A stretch of DNA of 14,869 bases from an uncultured Pseudomonadota bacterium (GTDB lineage Bacteria; Pseudomonadota; Gammaproteobacteria; Burkholderiales; Eutrophovitaceae). The stretch spans positions 1 through 14,869 of the forward strand of contig CALJLA010000063.1 of the NCBI GenBank assembly GCA_937983055.1, given 5' to 3'. A program made the translations under genes and the position numbers. Of the stretch, positions 7,954-14,559 are shown piece after piece (position 1 is the first letter of the stretch; each line of letters opens with the position of its first letter). Under the pieces are notes generated by a model, which was not told the origin of the DNA, did no database searches, and worked only from the letters and a program-made list of their open reading frames with translations.

Positions 7954-9255
7954 ATGGGACTCGCGATGCCGAAGCAGGATTCCGGAGATCCGACGGTGGT
8001 GGTGGCCGACCCGTCGGAAGAAATGCGCATGCTGTTGATGCAGTACGTGGCCATCGAGTGGCCGAATGCCCGCACGATCGAGATCGGCAAGCCGGTTGAT
8101 CATCTCGAAGCCGAGGCGGGCGGTATCGAGCAGTGCGACATGGTGGTGGCGGGCGTACGTGCCGGGGAAGTGCTGGACATCGGCTGGCTCGAACGCATGC
8201 GGGCAAGCAGGCAGTGCCCCCCGGTGGTCGCGGTGGTCGAGGGAGACCCCGCAGCTGCGGAAGTGCTGCTGGAGAACGGCGTGTATTGCCAGTATCGGGA
8301 CTCGATGACCACCGAGGATATGCGGCGCACGCTGCGCGCAGCGTTGAGCGAACGCCGCAGCGCGCAGGAAATGCCCGACCGCACCGTGATGATCGACACC
8401 GGCGTGCTGCGCGGCGAGCCCGCCAGCCACGGCGCCCGCGCCGCGCCGTCCAGCCGAGTGCAGGTGCGCGGATACCAGCTTCTCAAGAAGCTTGGCCAGG
8501 GCGGCATGTCGGAGGTGTTCCTGGCCCAGCGCCAGGCCGATACCACGACCTGCGCGCTGAAGGTCCTGCGCGCGGAGTATGCCAGCGCCTCGGTGCTAGA
8601 ACTGTTCATCGAGGAATGCAACGTGGTGTCCGCCCTCGAGAGCCCCTACGTGGTCAGGATCTACGAGCACGGCGTTACCGACGATTACCTTTTCGTCGCG
8701 ATGGAGCACATCCAGGGCGGCGATCTGCGCGAGCGCATTTCCCTCGGCATTGCGCCGGACGAGGCGCTGGACATCCTGCAGCAGCTTGCGCGTGCGCTCG
8801 ATGCGGTGCACGGCGCCGGGCTGATTCACGGCGATATCAAGCCGCGCAACGTCATGTTCCGCGACGCGCGATCGCTGGTGCTGGTCGATTTCGGCGTATC
8901 GCGGGTGATGGAGAACAACAGCGCTTTTCTGCCGGGGCAGATCATCGGCACGCCCGGATACATCAGCCCGGAGCATGTTCTCGACCAGCCGATCGACGGC
9001 CGCAGCGATCTCTACAGCGCGGGCGTGCTGTTCTACGAAATGCTGACCGGCAGCAAGCCTTTCATCGCCGACAGCGTGGAAACGCTGCTCAGGATGCATG
9101 TGAACAGCCCGCCGCCGCCGCTGCCGCCCGCGCTGGCCTCGTACCAGCCGATAGTCGACGGTCTGCTGGCAAAGCGACCAAACGACCGGTTCTCGACGCC
9201 GGCGGAACTGCTTGATTTTGTGCAGAACCAGTGGCCGCGCTCAGCGCGACGCTAG
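7954..9255 (+). CDS. Hanks-type Ser/Thr protein kinase with degenerate N-terminal receiver domain
   Basis: This is a 433-residue soluble protein. Residues 13-135 look like a response-regulator fold (TVVVADPSEEMR at the start), but the phospho-Asp position falls at A66 in CDMVVAG and the conserved Lys position appears to be R115, so it is probably a pseudo-receiver. After a linker (136-172) comes a complete protein-kinase domain: glycine loop GQGGMSEV (181-188), K203 in ALKVL, catalytic loop HGDIKPRN (292-299, with D294, K296 and N299), D312 of DFG, SPE at 338-340, D352 and R412. It ends right after the kinase domain, with no membrane helix or PASTA repeats. It starts three bases after the chpA stop, so it is almost certainly co-translated with chpA. 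An ATG at 7966, with GGGA just upstream, is an alternative start. I infer a role in modifying Pil-Chp signalling; the substrate is unknown. Confidence 0.88.
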   Translation: MGLAMPKQDSGDPTVVVADPSEEMRMLLMQYVAIEWPNARTIEIGKPVDHLEAEAGGIEQCDMVVAGVRAGEVLDIGWLERMRASRQCPPVVAVVEGDPAAAEVLLENGVYCQYRDSMTTEDMRRTLRAALSERRSAQEMPDRTVMIDTGVLRGEPASHGARAAPSSRVQVRGYQLLKKLGQGGMSEVFLAQRQADTTTCALKVLRAEYASASVLELFIEECNVVSALESPYVVRIYEHGVTDDYLFVAMEHIQGGDLRERISLGIAPDEALDILQQLARALDAVHGAGLIHGDIKPRNVMFRDARSLVLVDFGVSRVMENNSAFLPGQIIGTPGYISPEHVLDQPIDGRSDLYSAGVLFYEMLTGSKPFIADSVETLLRMHVNSPPPPLPPALASYQPIVDGLLAKRPNDRFSTPAELLDFVQNQWPRSARR

Positions 9256-9293
9256 GAAGTTCAGTTCGTTTGAGTGTTCCAGGAGAGTCCAGC

Positions 9294-9716
9294 ATGGCGT
9301 ACACGGAAAAGTTCAGGGCGCAGCACGGCGAGATACTGAATGTCGCCAAGTCCATTGCGCAGCATCTCGACGCAGAGCGGCTGAGGAAGGATGCCCGGGA
9401 GGTCCGGCATCTCCTGTCGGTTCTGCACGGAAAGCTGAGCGTGCACCTGGCGATGGAGGACAAGAGCCTGTACCCGCGGCTGCTGCGCCATCACGATGGC
9501 GATATCCGCGCGCTTACGCAGCGCTATATCGACGAGATGGGCTCGCTCGCCGGCGCCTTCAAGGATTACGTCGGCCACTGGCCGACGCCTTCCGCGATCC
9601 AGGCCGACCCCGAGCGCTTTATCGCCGAAACCGGCGGGGTGTTCGATGCGCTGGGCAAGCGGGTGGCGCAGGAAAACGGCGAACTTTATGTGCTGGCCGA
9701 TCAGCAGGCGGCCTGA
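9294..9716 (+). CDS. Hemerythrin-domain (HHE) protein
   Basis: This 140-residue all-helical cytoplasmic protein has metal-ligand residues spaced as in hemerythrin/HHE proteins: H11 in RAQHGEI, H45 and H51-x3-E55 in the helix LHGKLSVHLAMEDKSLYP, E81 in IDEMG, H95 in YVGHW, and Glu residues near 127-130. The family holds a non-haem di-iron centre that binds O2 or NO, or serves in iron and nitrosative stress handling. Which function applies cannot be read from the sequence. AGGAGAG at 9281-9287 is a strong ribosome site six bases before the ATG, which fixes the start although the frame is open further upstream. It follows the kinase by 38 bases and precedes a haemoglobin gene. This suggests a shared O2/NO role. 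Confidence 0.85.
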   Translation: MAYTEKFRAQHGEILNVAKSIAQHLDAERLRKDAREVRHLLSVLHGKLSVHLAMEDKSLYPRLLRHHDGDIRALTQRYIDEMGSLAGAFKDYVGHWPTPSAIQADPERFIAETGGVFDALGKRVAQENGELYVLADQQAA

Positions 9717-9724
9717 CGCAACGA

Positions 9725-9741
9725 GGGGCGCGGACCGCCCC
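9725..9741 (+). other. GC hairpin between hemerythrin and globin genes
   Basis: GGGGCG (9725-9730) and CGCCCC (9736-9741) form a perfect 6-bp stem with a five-base loop, nine bases after the hemerythrin stop. No T-run follows, so it is not a standard intrinsic terminator. It could stabilise the upstream message or weakly attenuate transcription into the globin gene. Confidence 0.4.
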
Positions 9742-9774
9742 GCCGGATCGTGACACTTACTCCAAGGAGAAACA

Positions 9775-10146
9775 GTGGTGAAGAAATCACTCTATGACAG
9801 GCTGGGCGGCGAGGCGGCGGTGGATGCCGCGGTAGACATCTTTTATCGAAAGGTGCTGGCCGACGATACCATCTCGCGATTCTTCGACTCGGTCGACATG
9901 GACGGCCAGCGGGCGAAGCAGAAGGCATTTCTGACCATGGCGTTCGGCGGACCGAATGCCTACACCGGCAAGGATCTGCGTAACGCGCATGCGCGCCTGG
10001 TTTCGCAGGGCCTGGGGGACGAGCACTTCGACGCCGTGGCAAAGCATCTCGAGGCGACGCTGAAGCAGCTGAAAGTTGCGCCCGCCCTGATCAAGGAAGT
10101 GATGACCATCGCGGGCAGCACCCGCAAGGACGTGCTGGGGCGCTGA
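9775..10146 (+). CDS. Truncated haemoglobin (group I-like)
   Basis: This 123-residue 2-on-2 globin begins SLYDRLGGEAAV after four residues, the usual start of the TrHb family. Y24 in DIFYRKV is the B10 tyrosine that stabilises bound O2. FGGP at 57-60 is the conserved turn, and H72 in RNAHARL is the proximal haem ligand. By eye-alignment with cyanobacterial GlbN the distal E7 position is Q45 and E10 is K48. The family binds O2 and NO and often works as a NO dioxygenase when supplied with electrons. Both GTG 9775 and GTG 9778 are possible starts; AAGGAG at 9764-9769 is 5 and 8 bases away respectively. Its stop lies seven bases before the reductase start, and that gene's ribosome site overlaps the stop, so the two are probably made together. 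Confidence 0.92.
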   Translation: MVKKSLYDRLGGEAAVDAAVDIFYRKVLADDTISRFFDSVDMDGQRAKQKAFLTMAFGGPNAYTGKDLRNAHARLVSQGLGDEHFDAVAKHLEATLKQLKVAPALIKEVMTIAGSTRKDVLGR

Positions 10147-10148
10147 GG
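10145..10148 (+). promoter_or_regulatory. Shine-Dalgarno overlapping the globin stop, setting a TTG start
   Basis: GAGG shares bases with the globin TGA and is five bases before TTG at 10154. No in-frame ATG or GTG lies near the ferredoxin-domain N-terminus, so the TTG start is favoured and translation is probably coupled to the globin gene. Confidence 0.6.
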
Positions 10149-10153
10149 CCGGC

Positions 10154-11176
10154 TTGCCGCTGCTGGAACTCGACGGCGCGCGCTACCCTGCCGACGCCTC
10201 GGAAACGGTGCTGGACGCACTGCTCAGGCATGCGGTGCCGGTGCCGTATTCCTGCCGCAAGGGCGTTTGCCAGGCCTGCCTGCTGAAGAGCGAGGGCAGT
10301 GCGCCGCCCGCGCAGGCGCAGCGCGGGCTGCGCGCCGGGCTGCGAGAACGCGGCTTCTTTCTGGCCTGTCAGTGGGTGCCCCGGGGCGACCTGCGCCTTG
10401 CGCGCGCCGATAACGCGCAGTTCCTGGGCAACGCGATGGTGGTGGGCAAGGAGCTGCTCGCGGCGAACGTGTGCAGGCTCACGCTGCAGCCGTCGCGGCC
10501 GTTCGACTATCGGGCGGGGCAGTTCGTGAATCTTCGGCGGGCGGACGGCACGGTGCGCAGCTATTCGCTGGCCAGCGTGCCGGCGCTGGAGCGGAGGCTG
10601 GAGGTTCACGTCAAGCGCTATGCCGGCGGCGCCATGAGCGGCTGGATCTTCGATTCGCTCGAGTGCGGCGGCGAGGTCGAACTGCTCGGGCCGCTTGGCG
10701 ACTGTGTCTACCGCGCCGGGCGTCCGGACCAGTCCATCCTGATGATCGGTACCGGCACCGGCCTGGCCCCGCTGATCGGAATTGCGCGCGACGCCCTGGA
10801 CAGCGGGCACCGCGGAGAGATCCACCTGTATCACGGCGATGCCGAGCTGCAGGGCCTGTACGCGCGCAGCCAGCTGCAGGCGCTGGCGGCCGAACACCGC
10901 AATTTCCATTTTCATGGCTGTGTGTCTGGCGACGGACCGCTCGGTGGCTGCCTCCGCGGACGCGCCAGCGACATTGCATTTGCCGAGCATCCCGACCTGA
11001 CGGATTGGCGGGTATTTCTGTGCGGCAGCCCGTCGATGGTGCATGAAGCGAAGAAGGCCTGCTATCTGTTTGGCGCGGCGCTCGCCGATATTCACGCCGA
11101 TCCCTTCGAACTCAAGGATCTGCGCCATGCGCCGGCGCATGGCGCGACCGAAGCGCGCACAGACCGTCGCGACTGA
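10154..11176 (+). CDS. 2Fe-2S ferredoxin / FAD / NAD(P)H oxidoreductase
   Basis: This 340-residue protein joins an N-terminal plant-type 2Fe-2S ferredoxin domain (about 1-85) to a ferredoxin-reductase module. Cluster ligands are C34, C39 and C42 in SCRKGVCQAC plus C72 in FLACQ. The flavin-binding motif is RSYSLAS at 135-141. The nucleotide-binding loop is GTGTGLAP at 199-206, and the late reductase motif is LCGSPSMV at 289-296. The layout is like the reductase components of class IB/III oxygenases and of electron donors for globins. Electrons would flow from NAD(P)H to flavin, then to the cluster, then to a partner. The partner here is plausibly the adjacent truncated haemoglobin, as no oxygenase gene is in view. 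The start is TTG, set by a ribosome site overlapping the globin stop. Fold and cofactors are firm; the partner is inferred. Confidence 0.88.
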   Translation: MPLLELDGARYPADASETVLDALLRHAVPVPYSCRKGVCQACLLKSEGSAPPAQAQRGLRAGLRERGFFLACQWVPRGDLRLARADNAQFLGNAMVVGKELLAANVCRLTLQPSRPFDYRAGQFVNLRRADGTVRSYSLASVPALERRLEVHVKRYAGGAMSGWIFDSLECGGEVELLGPLGDCVYRAGRPDQSILMIGTGTGLAPLIGIARDALDSGHRGEIHLYHGDAELQGLYARSQLQALAAEHRNFHFHGCVSGDGPLGGCLRGRASDIAFAEHPDLTDWRVFLCGSPSMVHEAKKACYLFGAALADIHADPFELKDLRHAPAHGATEARTDRRD

Positions 11177-11211
11177 GCATTTCGCGCTGGCCGGGCGCCA
11201 CCGCGCGGGCA

Positions 11212-11217
11212 TAGACT
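11212..11217 (+). promoter_or_regulatory. Possible -10 element (TAGACT) before the enoyl-CoA isomerase gene
   Basis: TAGACT sits 37 bases before the ATG at 11255 in the 78-base gap after the reductase. No good -35 box is visible. The same hexamer occurs on the minus strand a similar distance ahead of the SDR start, which mildly supports it. Confidence 0.3.
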
Positions 11218-11254
11218 GTAGGCCTCTCCAACCGCACTATCCGTGAAGGCCGCC

Positions 11255-12019
11255 ATGTCGAATCACGTCCTCACCCAGACCCGGGATCGCGTTGCCCGCA
11301 TTCAGCTCAACCGCCCGGACAAGAAGAACGCGCTGACCGCCGAGATGTACCAGGCGCTGGCCGATGCCATCGGCGCGGCCGAGGGCGATGCCCAGGTCCG
11401 GGTACTGCTCCTGCACGGCGCACCGGACTGCTTCTGCGCCGGCAACGACCTGAAGGATTTCCTCGAACGTCCGCCGCACGCCGAGAATTCGCCGGTGTTC
11501 GGGTTCATGCAGGCGATTTCGCGCGCGCAGAAGCCGATCGTGGCCGCGGTGGCCGGCCCGGCGGTCGGCATCGGCACGACGATGCTGCTGCACTGCGACC
11601 TGGTCTATGCGGCGCCGGACACCCGATTCCAGCTGCCGTTCACCAGTCTCGGCCTGGTGCCGGAAGCAGCCTCCAGTCTGCTGCTGCCGATGATCGCCGG
11701 TTACCCGCGCGCCGCCGAGCTGCTGTTGCTGGGGCAGCCGTTCAACGCCGAAAAAGCGCTGGCCGCCGGCCTGGTGACGGAAGTGATCCCGGGCGACCTG
11801 CTCGAGTACGCGCACACCGCGGCGATGACGCTGGCGGCGCTGCCGCCCTCGTCGGTAAGACTCACAAAGGCGCTGATGAAGCGCCGGTTTGCCGACACGG
11901 TGGCCGAGCAGATGCACCAGGAGGGCATGCTGTTCAGGGAACGTCTGGCCGCGCCCGAAGCGAAGGAAGCGCTGAGTGCGTTTCTCGAAAAGCGCAAGCC
12001 GGACTTTTCCCGGTTCTGA
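11255..12019 (+). CDS. Crotonase-fold protein, probably delta3,delta2-enoyl-CoA isomerase
   Basis: This 254-residue protein has the standard enoyl-CoA hydratase/isomerase length. The N-terminal strand reads RIQLNRPDKKNALT. The oxyanion-hole segments are CFCAGNDLKDF (59-69) and AVAGPAVGIGTTM (98-110). In the active-site helix the glutamate used by hydratases after the PFTSLG strand is not present. Instead E137 in LVPEAASS occupies the place of the catalytic base of peroxisomal-type delta3,delta2-enoyl-CoA isomerases, and the following LPM and GLVTEVIP also fit that group. The likely role is moving double bonds during beta-oxidation of unsaturated fatty acids; a general hydratase cannot be ruled out. 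The ATG at 11255 is preferred over GTG 11243 because AAGG at 11246-11249 is five bases upstream. It is separate from the preceding operon in theme and has a 78-base leader. Confidence 0.85.
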   Translation: MSNHVLTQTRDRVARIQLNRPDKKNALTAEMYQALADAIGAAEGDAQVRVLLLHGAPDCFCAGNDLKDFLERPPHAENSPVFGFMQAISRAQKPIVAAVAGPAVGIGTTMLLHCDLVYAAPDTRFQLPFTSLGLVPEAASSLLLPMIAGYPRAAELLLLGQPFNAEKALAAGLVTEVIPGDLLEYAHTAAMTLAALPPSSVRLTKALMKRRFADTVAEQMHQEGMLFRERLAAPEAKEALSAFLEKRKPDFSRF

Positions 12020-12072
12020 CGCGAGGCACCAAGGCCGCATGCCCGGCATCGGCACGCCAGATCCGGTCCGAC

Positions 12073-12089
12073 CCGGCATGTGTGCCCGG
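12073..12089. terminator. Imperfect hairpin between convergent genes
   Basis: The 78-base gap between the isomerase stop and the recQ stop holds an imperfect inverted repeat: CCGGCA at 12073-12078 pairs with TGCCCGG at 12083-12089 with one bulged C and a four-base loop. A second small dyad, ATGCC/GGCAT, lies at 12039-12049. There is no T-tract on either strand, so this is at most a weak candidate for a two-way terminator. Confidence 0.25.
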
Positions 12090-12097
12090 CTGGGTGG

Positions 12098-13921
12098 CTA
12101 GCCCGAGGCCAGTTCGATCAGCGCCTGGCCGTAGCGCGCGAGCTTTTTCGAGCCGATGCCGCCGACGGCGGCGAGCGCTTCCGCCGAGCGTGGACGTGCG
12201 CGCGCGATCTCTTCCAGCGTGCGATCGTGCAGGATGACGTACGCCGGCACGCCCTGGGCGCGCGCCTCGGCGAGCCGCCAGGCTTTCAGCCTTTCCAGAA
12301 GGGCGCTGTCTTCGGTTGACAACGTCGGCGCCGTACCGGCGCGCGAAGCCTTGCGCGCGCGCTGCGCGGTCTGCCGCATCGGCACGCTGCGCTCGCCCTT
12401 GAGCACCGCCCGGCTGGCATCGCTCAATTTGAGGGCGCCGTGCGCATGGTGATCCACCTGGGCGTAGCCTTGCGCGATCAGCTGGCGCAGGACGCTGCGC
12501 CAGGCGGCCTCGTCGAGATCCGCGCCGATGCCGAAGACGCTGAGACGATCGTGCTGCCAGCGCCGCACCCGTTCGCTGTCCTTGCCGCGCAGCACGTCGA
12601 TCAGGTGCAGCGCACCGAAGCGCTGGCCGGTGCGATAGATCGCCGACAACGCCTTGCGCGCGGCTTCGGTGCCATCCCAGGTGAGCGGGGGCGACAGGCA
12701 GGTGTCGCAATTGCCGCAGGGGTCGCTGTCTTCGCCGAAATAAGCGAGCAGCCGCACGCGCCGGCAGCCGGCCGTCTCGCACAGGCCGAGCAGGGCGTCG
12801 AGCTTCGCCGCCGCAATGCGCTTGAAGTCCTCCGAGCCTTCCGAGTCGGCGATCAGACGCCGCTGCTGCACGACGTCGGCCAGGCCATAGGCCATCCAGG
12901 CATCGGCGGGCAGTCCGTCGCGGCCGGCGCGACCGGTCTCCTGGTAATAGCCTTCGATGCTTTTCGGCAGGTCAAGATGGGCTACATAGCGCACGTCGGG
13001 TTTGTCGATGCCCATGCCGAAGGCAATGGTCGCCACCACCACCACGCCGTCCTCGCGCTGGAAGCGCGCCTGGTTGTCGGCGCGGGCGGTGTTGTCCATG
13101 CCGGCGTGATAGGGCAGGGCGCGAACGCCTTCGGCCGCGAGCCAGCTTGCGGTCTCGTCGACCTTGCGCCGCGACAGGCAGTAGACGATGCCGGCGTCGC
13201 CATCGTGCTCCTCCCGGATGAAGCGCAGCAGCTGTGCCCGCGGCTCGGTCTTGTCGACGATGGTGTAGCGGATATTGGGCCGGTCGAAGCTGGAGACGAA
13301 CACCTGCGCCTCGCTCAGGGCGAGGCGCGCAATGATCTCCCCGCGCGTCTGCGGGTCGGCGGTGGCGGTGAGGGCGATGCGCGGAACGTCTGGAAACCGC
13401 TCGTGCAGCATCGACAGCTGCAGATACTCGGGGCGGAAATCATGGCCCCATTGCGAGACGCAGTGCGCCTCGTCGATCGCGAACAGCGCGATGCGGCTGC
13501 GCGCCAGCAGGTCGAGGCAGCGTGGCGTGGTCAGCCGCTCCGGCGCGACATACAGCAGGTCCAGTTCGCCGGCGGCGAGCGCGCGTTCGACGCCGCGGGC
13601 TTCCTCCGCGCTCAGTGCCGAGTTCAGGCAGGCGGCGCGAACGCCAAGCAGGGTCAGCGCGGCGACCTGGTCCTGCATCAGCGCGATGAGCGGCGAGATC
13701 ACCACGCCGGTGCCCTCCCGCAGCAGCGCCGGAAGCTGGTAGCACATCGACTTGCCGCCGCCGGTGGGCATCAGCACCAGCGCATCGCCGCCGGCGGCCA
13801 CGTGGCCCACGATCTGCGCCTGGGCGCCGCGAAAGCTGTCGTAGCCGAAGACATCGCGCAGGATCGCAAGCGCGCGCGCATCAAGCGCGGGAGATGCGGC
13901 GGTCGTGTTGCGTCGGCTCAC
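12098..13921 (-). CDS. recQ: ATP-dependent DNA helicase RecQ
   Basis: This 607-residue protein is nearly the length of E. coli RecQ (609). Helicase motifs in order are motif 0 FGYDSFRGAQ (26-34), Walker A MPTGGGKSM (51-59), DEAH at 150-153, LTATA at 184-188, YHAGM at 271-275 and QETGRAGRDG at 327-336. The zinc site is C386, C402, C405 and C408. A winged-helix region follows, then an HRDC domain near 536-607 (RLAEARAQGVPAYVILHDRT). It unwinds DNA 3'-5' in the RecF repair pathway. The frame is open upstream, but GTG at 13921 gives the family N-terminus and forms a GTGA overlap with the upstream SDR stop. No good ribosome site is visible, so translation is probably coupled to that gene. All catalytic motifs are intact. 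Confidence 0.95.
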   Translation of the reverse strand: MSRRNTTAASPALDARALAILRDVFGYDSFRGAQAQIVGHVAAGGDALVLMPTGGGKSMCYQLPALLREGTGVVISPLIALMQDQVAALTLLGVRAACLNSALSAEEARGVERALAAGELDLLYVAPERLTTPRCLDLLARSRIALFAIDEAHCVSQWGHDFRPEYLQLSMLHERFPDVPRIALTATADPQTRGEIIARLALSEAQVFVSSFDRPNIRYTIVDKTEPRAQLLRFIREEHDGDAGIVYCLSRRKVDETASWLAAEGVRALPYHAGMDNTARADNQARFQREDGVVVVATIAFGMGIDKPDVRYVAHLDLPKSIEGYYQETGRAGRDGLPADAWMAYGLADVVQQRRLIADSEGSEDFKRIAAAKLDALLGLCETAGCRRVRLLAYFGEDSDPCGNCDTCLSPPLTWDGTEAARKALSAIYRTGQRFGALHLIDVLRGKDSERVRRWQHDRLSVFGIGADLDEAAWRSVLRQLIAQGYAQVDHHAHGALKLSDASRAVLKGERSVPMRQTAQRARKASRAGTAPTLSTEDSALLERLKAWRLAEARAQGVPAYVILHDRTLEEIARARPRSAEALAAVGGIGSKKLARYGQALIELASG

Positions 13922-14559
13922 AGGAATGCCGACAGCAGGGCTTCCGAACGCTGCCACAGCGCCTCGGCCAGCGCCTCGTCGCACGCCTCGCGCGATGGCG
14001 CGGCCGCGCGGCAGTCGACGAAATACCGGCCGGAGACACCCGCCACCTCATCCGATGCGGCGAGGTAGACCGACGTGCGCGCGCCCTGTTGCACGCTGGC
14101 GCCCCGCATGCTGAAGGCGGCGCGCAGCAGCTTGGTGCCGATCACGCCGGGGTGCGGGGCGTTCGCCGTGACGCGGGTGCCCGCCACGCGCCTGGCCAGT
14201 GACCGGGTGAAGAGCAGGTTCGCGAGCTTTGAAGCGGCATACGCACGATAGCCGTCGAAACCGCCCTCGAAGGCGAGATCGTCGAGATCGATCGAGGCGC
14301 CCTGGTGCACCATCGAACTGACGGTCACGATGCGTCCCGCGGGCGCGGCGACCAGGCGGTCCAGCAACCGGCGGGTCAGCAGAAACACGGCGAAATGGTT
14401 GACTGCCATCGTCAGCTCGAAGCCCTCGCCGGTGACGTGGCGGCGCTTTTCGTAGACGCCGGCATTGTTGACCAGCACGCGCAGGCCCTGTGCCAGCAGC
14501 CCGCGAGCGGTTTCCCGGCCGATGCCGTCGGTCGCGCCGGTGACCAGTGCAGTCTTCAT
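13918..14559 (-). CDS. Short-chain dehydrogenase/reductase with internal deletion of the cofactor half
   Basis: This 213-residue SDR is well short of the usual 250-290. The start is MKTALVTGATDGIG, the nucleotide glycine motif (T7 to G14). NNAG follows at 31-34, only about 20 residues later, whereas in the family about 70 or more separate them. Strands beta2 and beta3 and helices B and C are therefore missing, including the residue that chooses NAD or NADP. The rest looks normal: N54, S81/S82, Y107-x3-K111 (YAASK) and HPGVIGTKLL near 136-145. It resembles retinol-dehydrogenase/WW-oxidoreductase-like SDRs. The reading frame is kept and the stop overlaps the recQ start. The protein is probably inactive as a normal oxidoreductase, so this is either a recent in-frame deletion (pseudogene-like) or an assembly collapse. 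The ATG has only a weak GGAT site upstream. Confidence 0.8.
   Translation of the reverse strand: MKTALVTGATDGIGRETARGLLAQGLRVLVNNAGVYEKRRHVTGEGFELTMAVNHFAVFLLTRRLLDRLVAAPAGRIVTVSSMVHQGASIDLDDLAFEGGFDGYRAYAASKLANLLFTRSLARRVAGTRVTANAPHPGVIGTKLLRAAFSMRGASVQQGARTSVYLAASDEVAGVSGRYFVDCRAAAPSREACDEALAEALWQRSEALLSAFL

Noticed and set aside
7954..9255. Kinase as a dead pseudokinase
   Set aside because: The glycine loop, Lys203, Asp294, Asn299, DFG Asp312 and the Glu of SPE are all present, so catalytic activity is expected.
12039..12049. ATGCC/GGCAT palindrome as a terminator
   Set aside because: The dyad has a single central base, leaving almost no loop, and no T-run follows on either strand.
12440..14068. 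542-codon open frame on the plus strand opposite recQ and the SDR
   Set aside because: The recQ frame has all helicase, zinc and HRDC motifs; the opposite frame has none and its composition is that of a GC-rich shadow.
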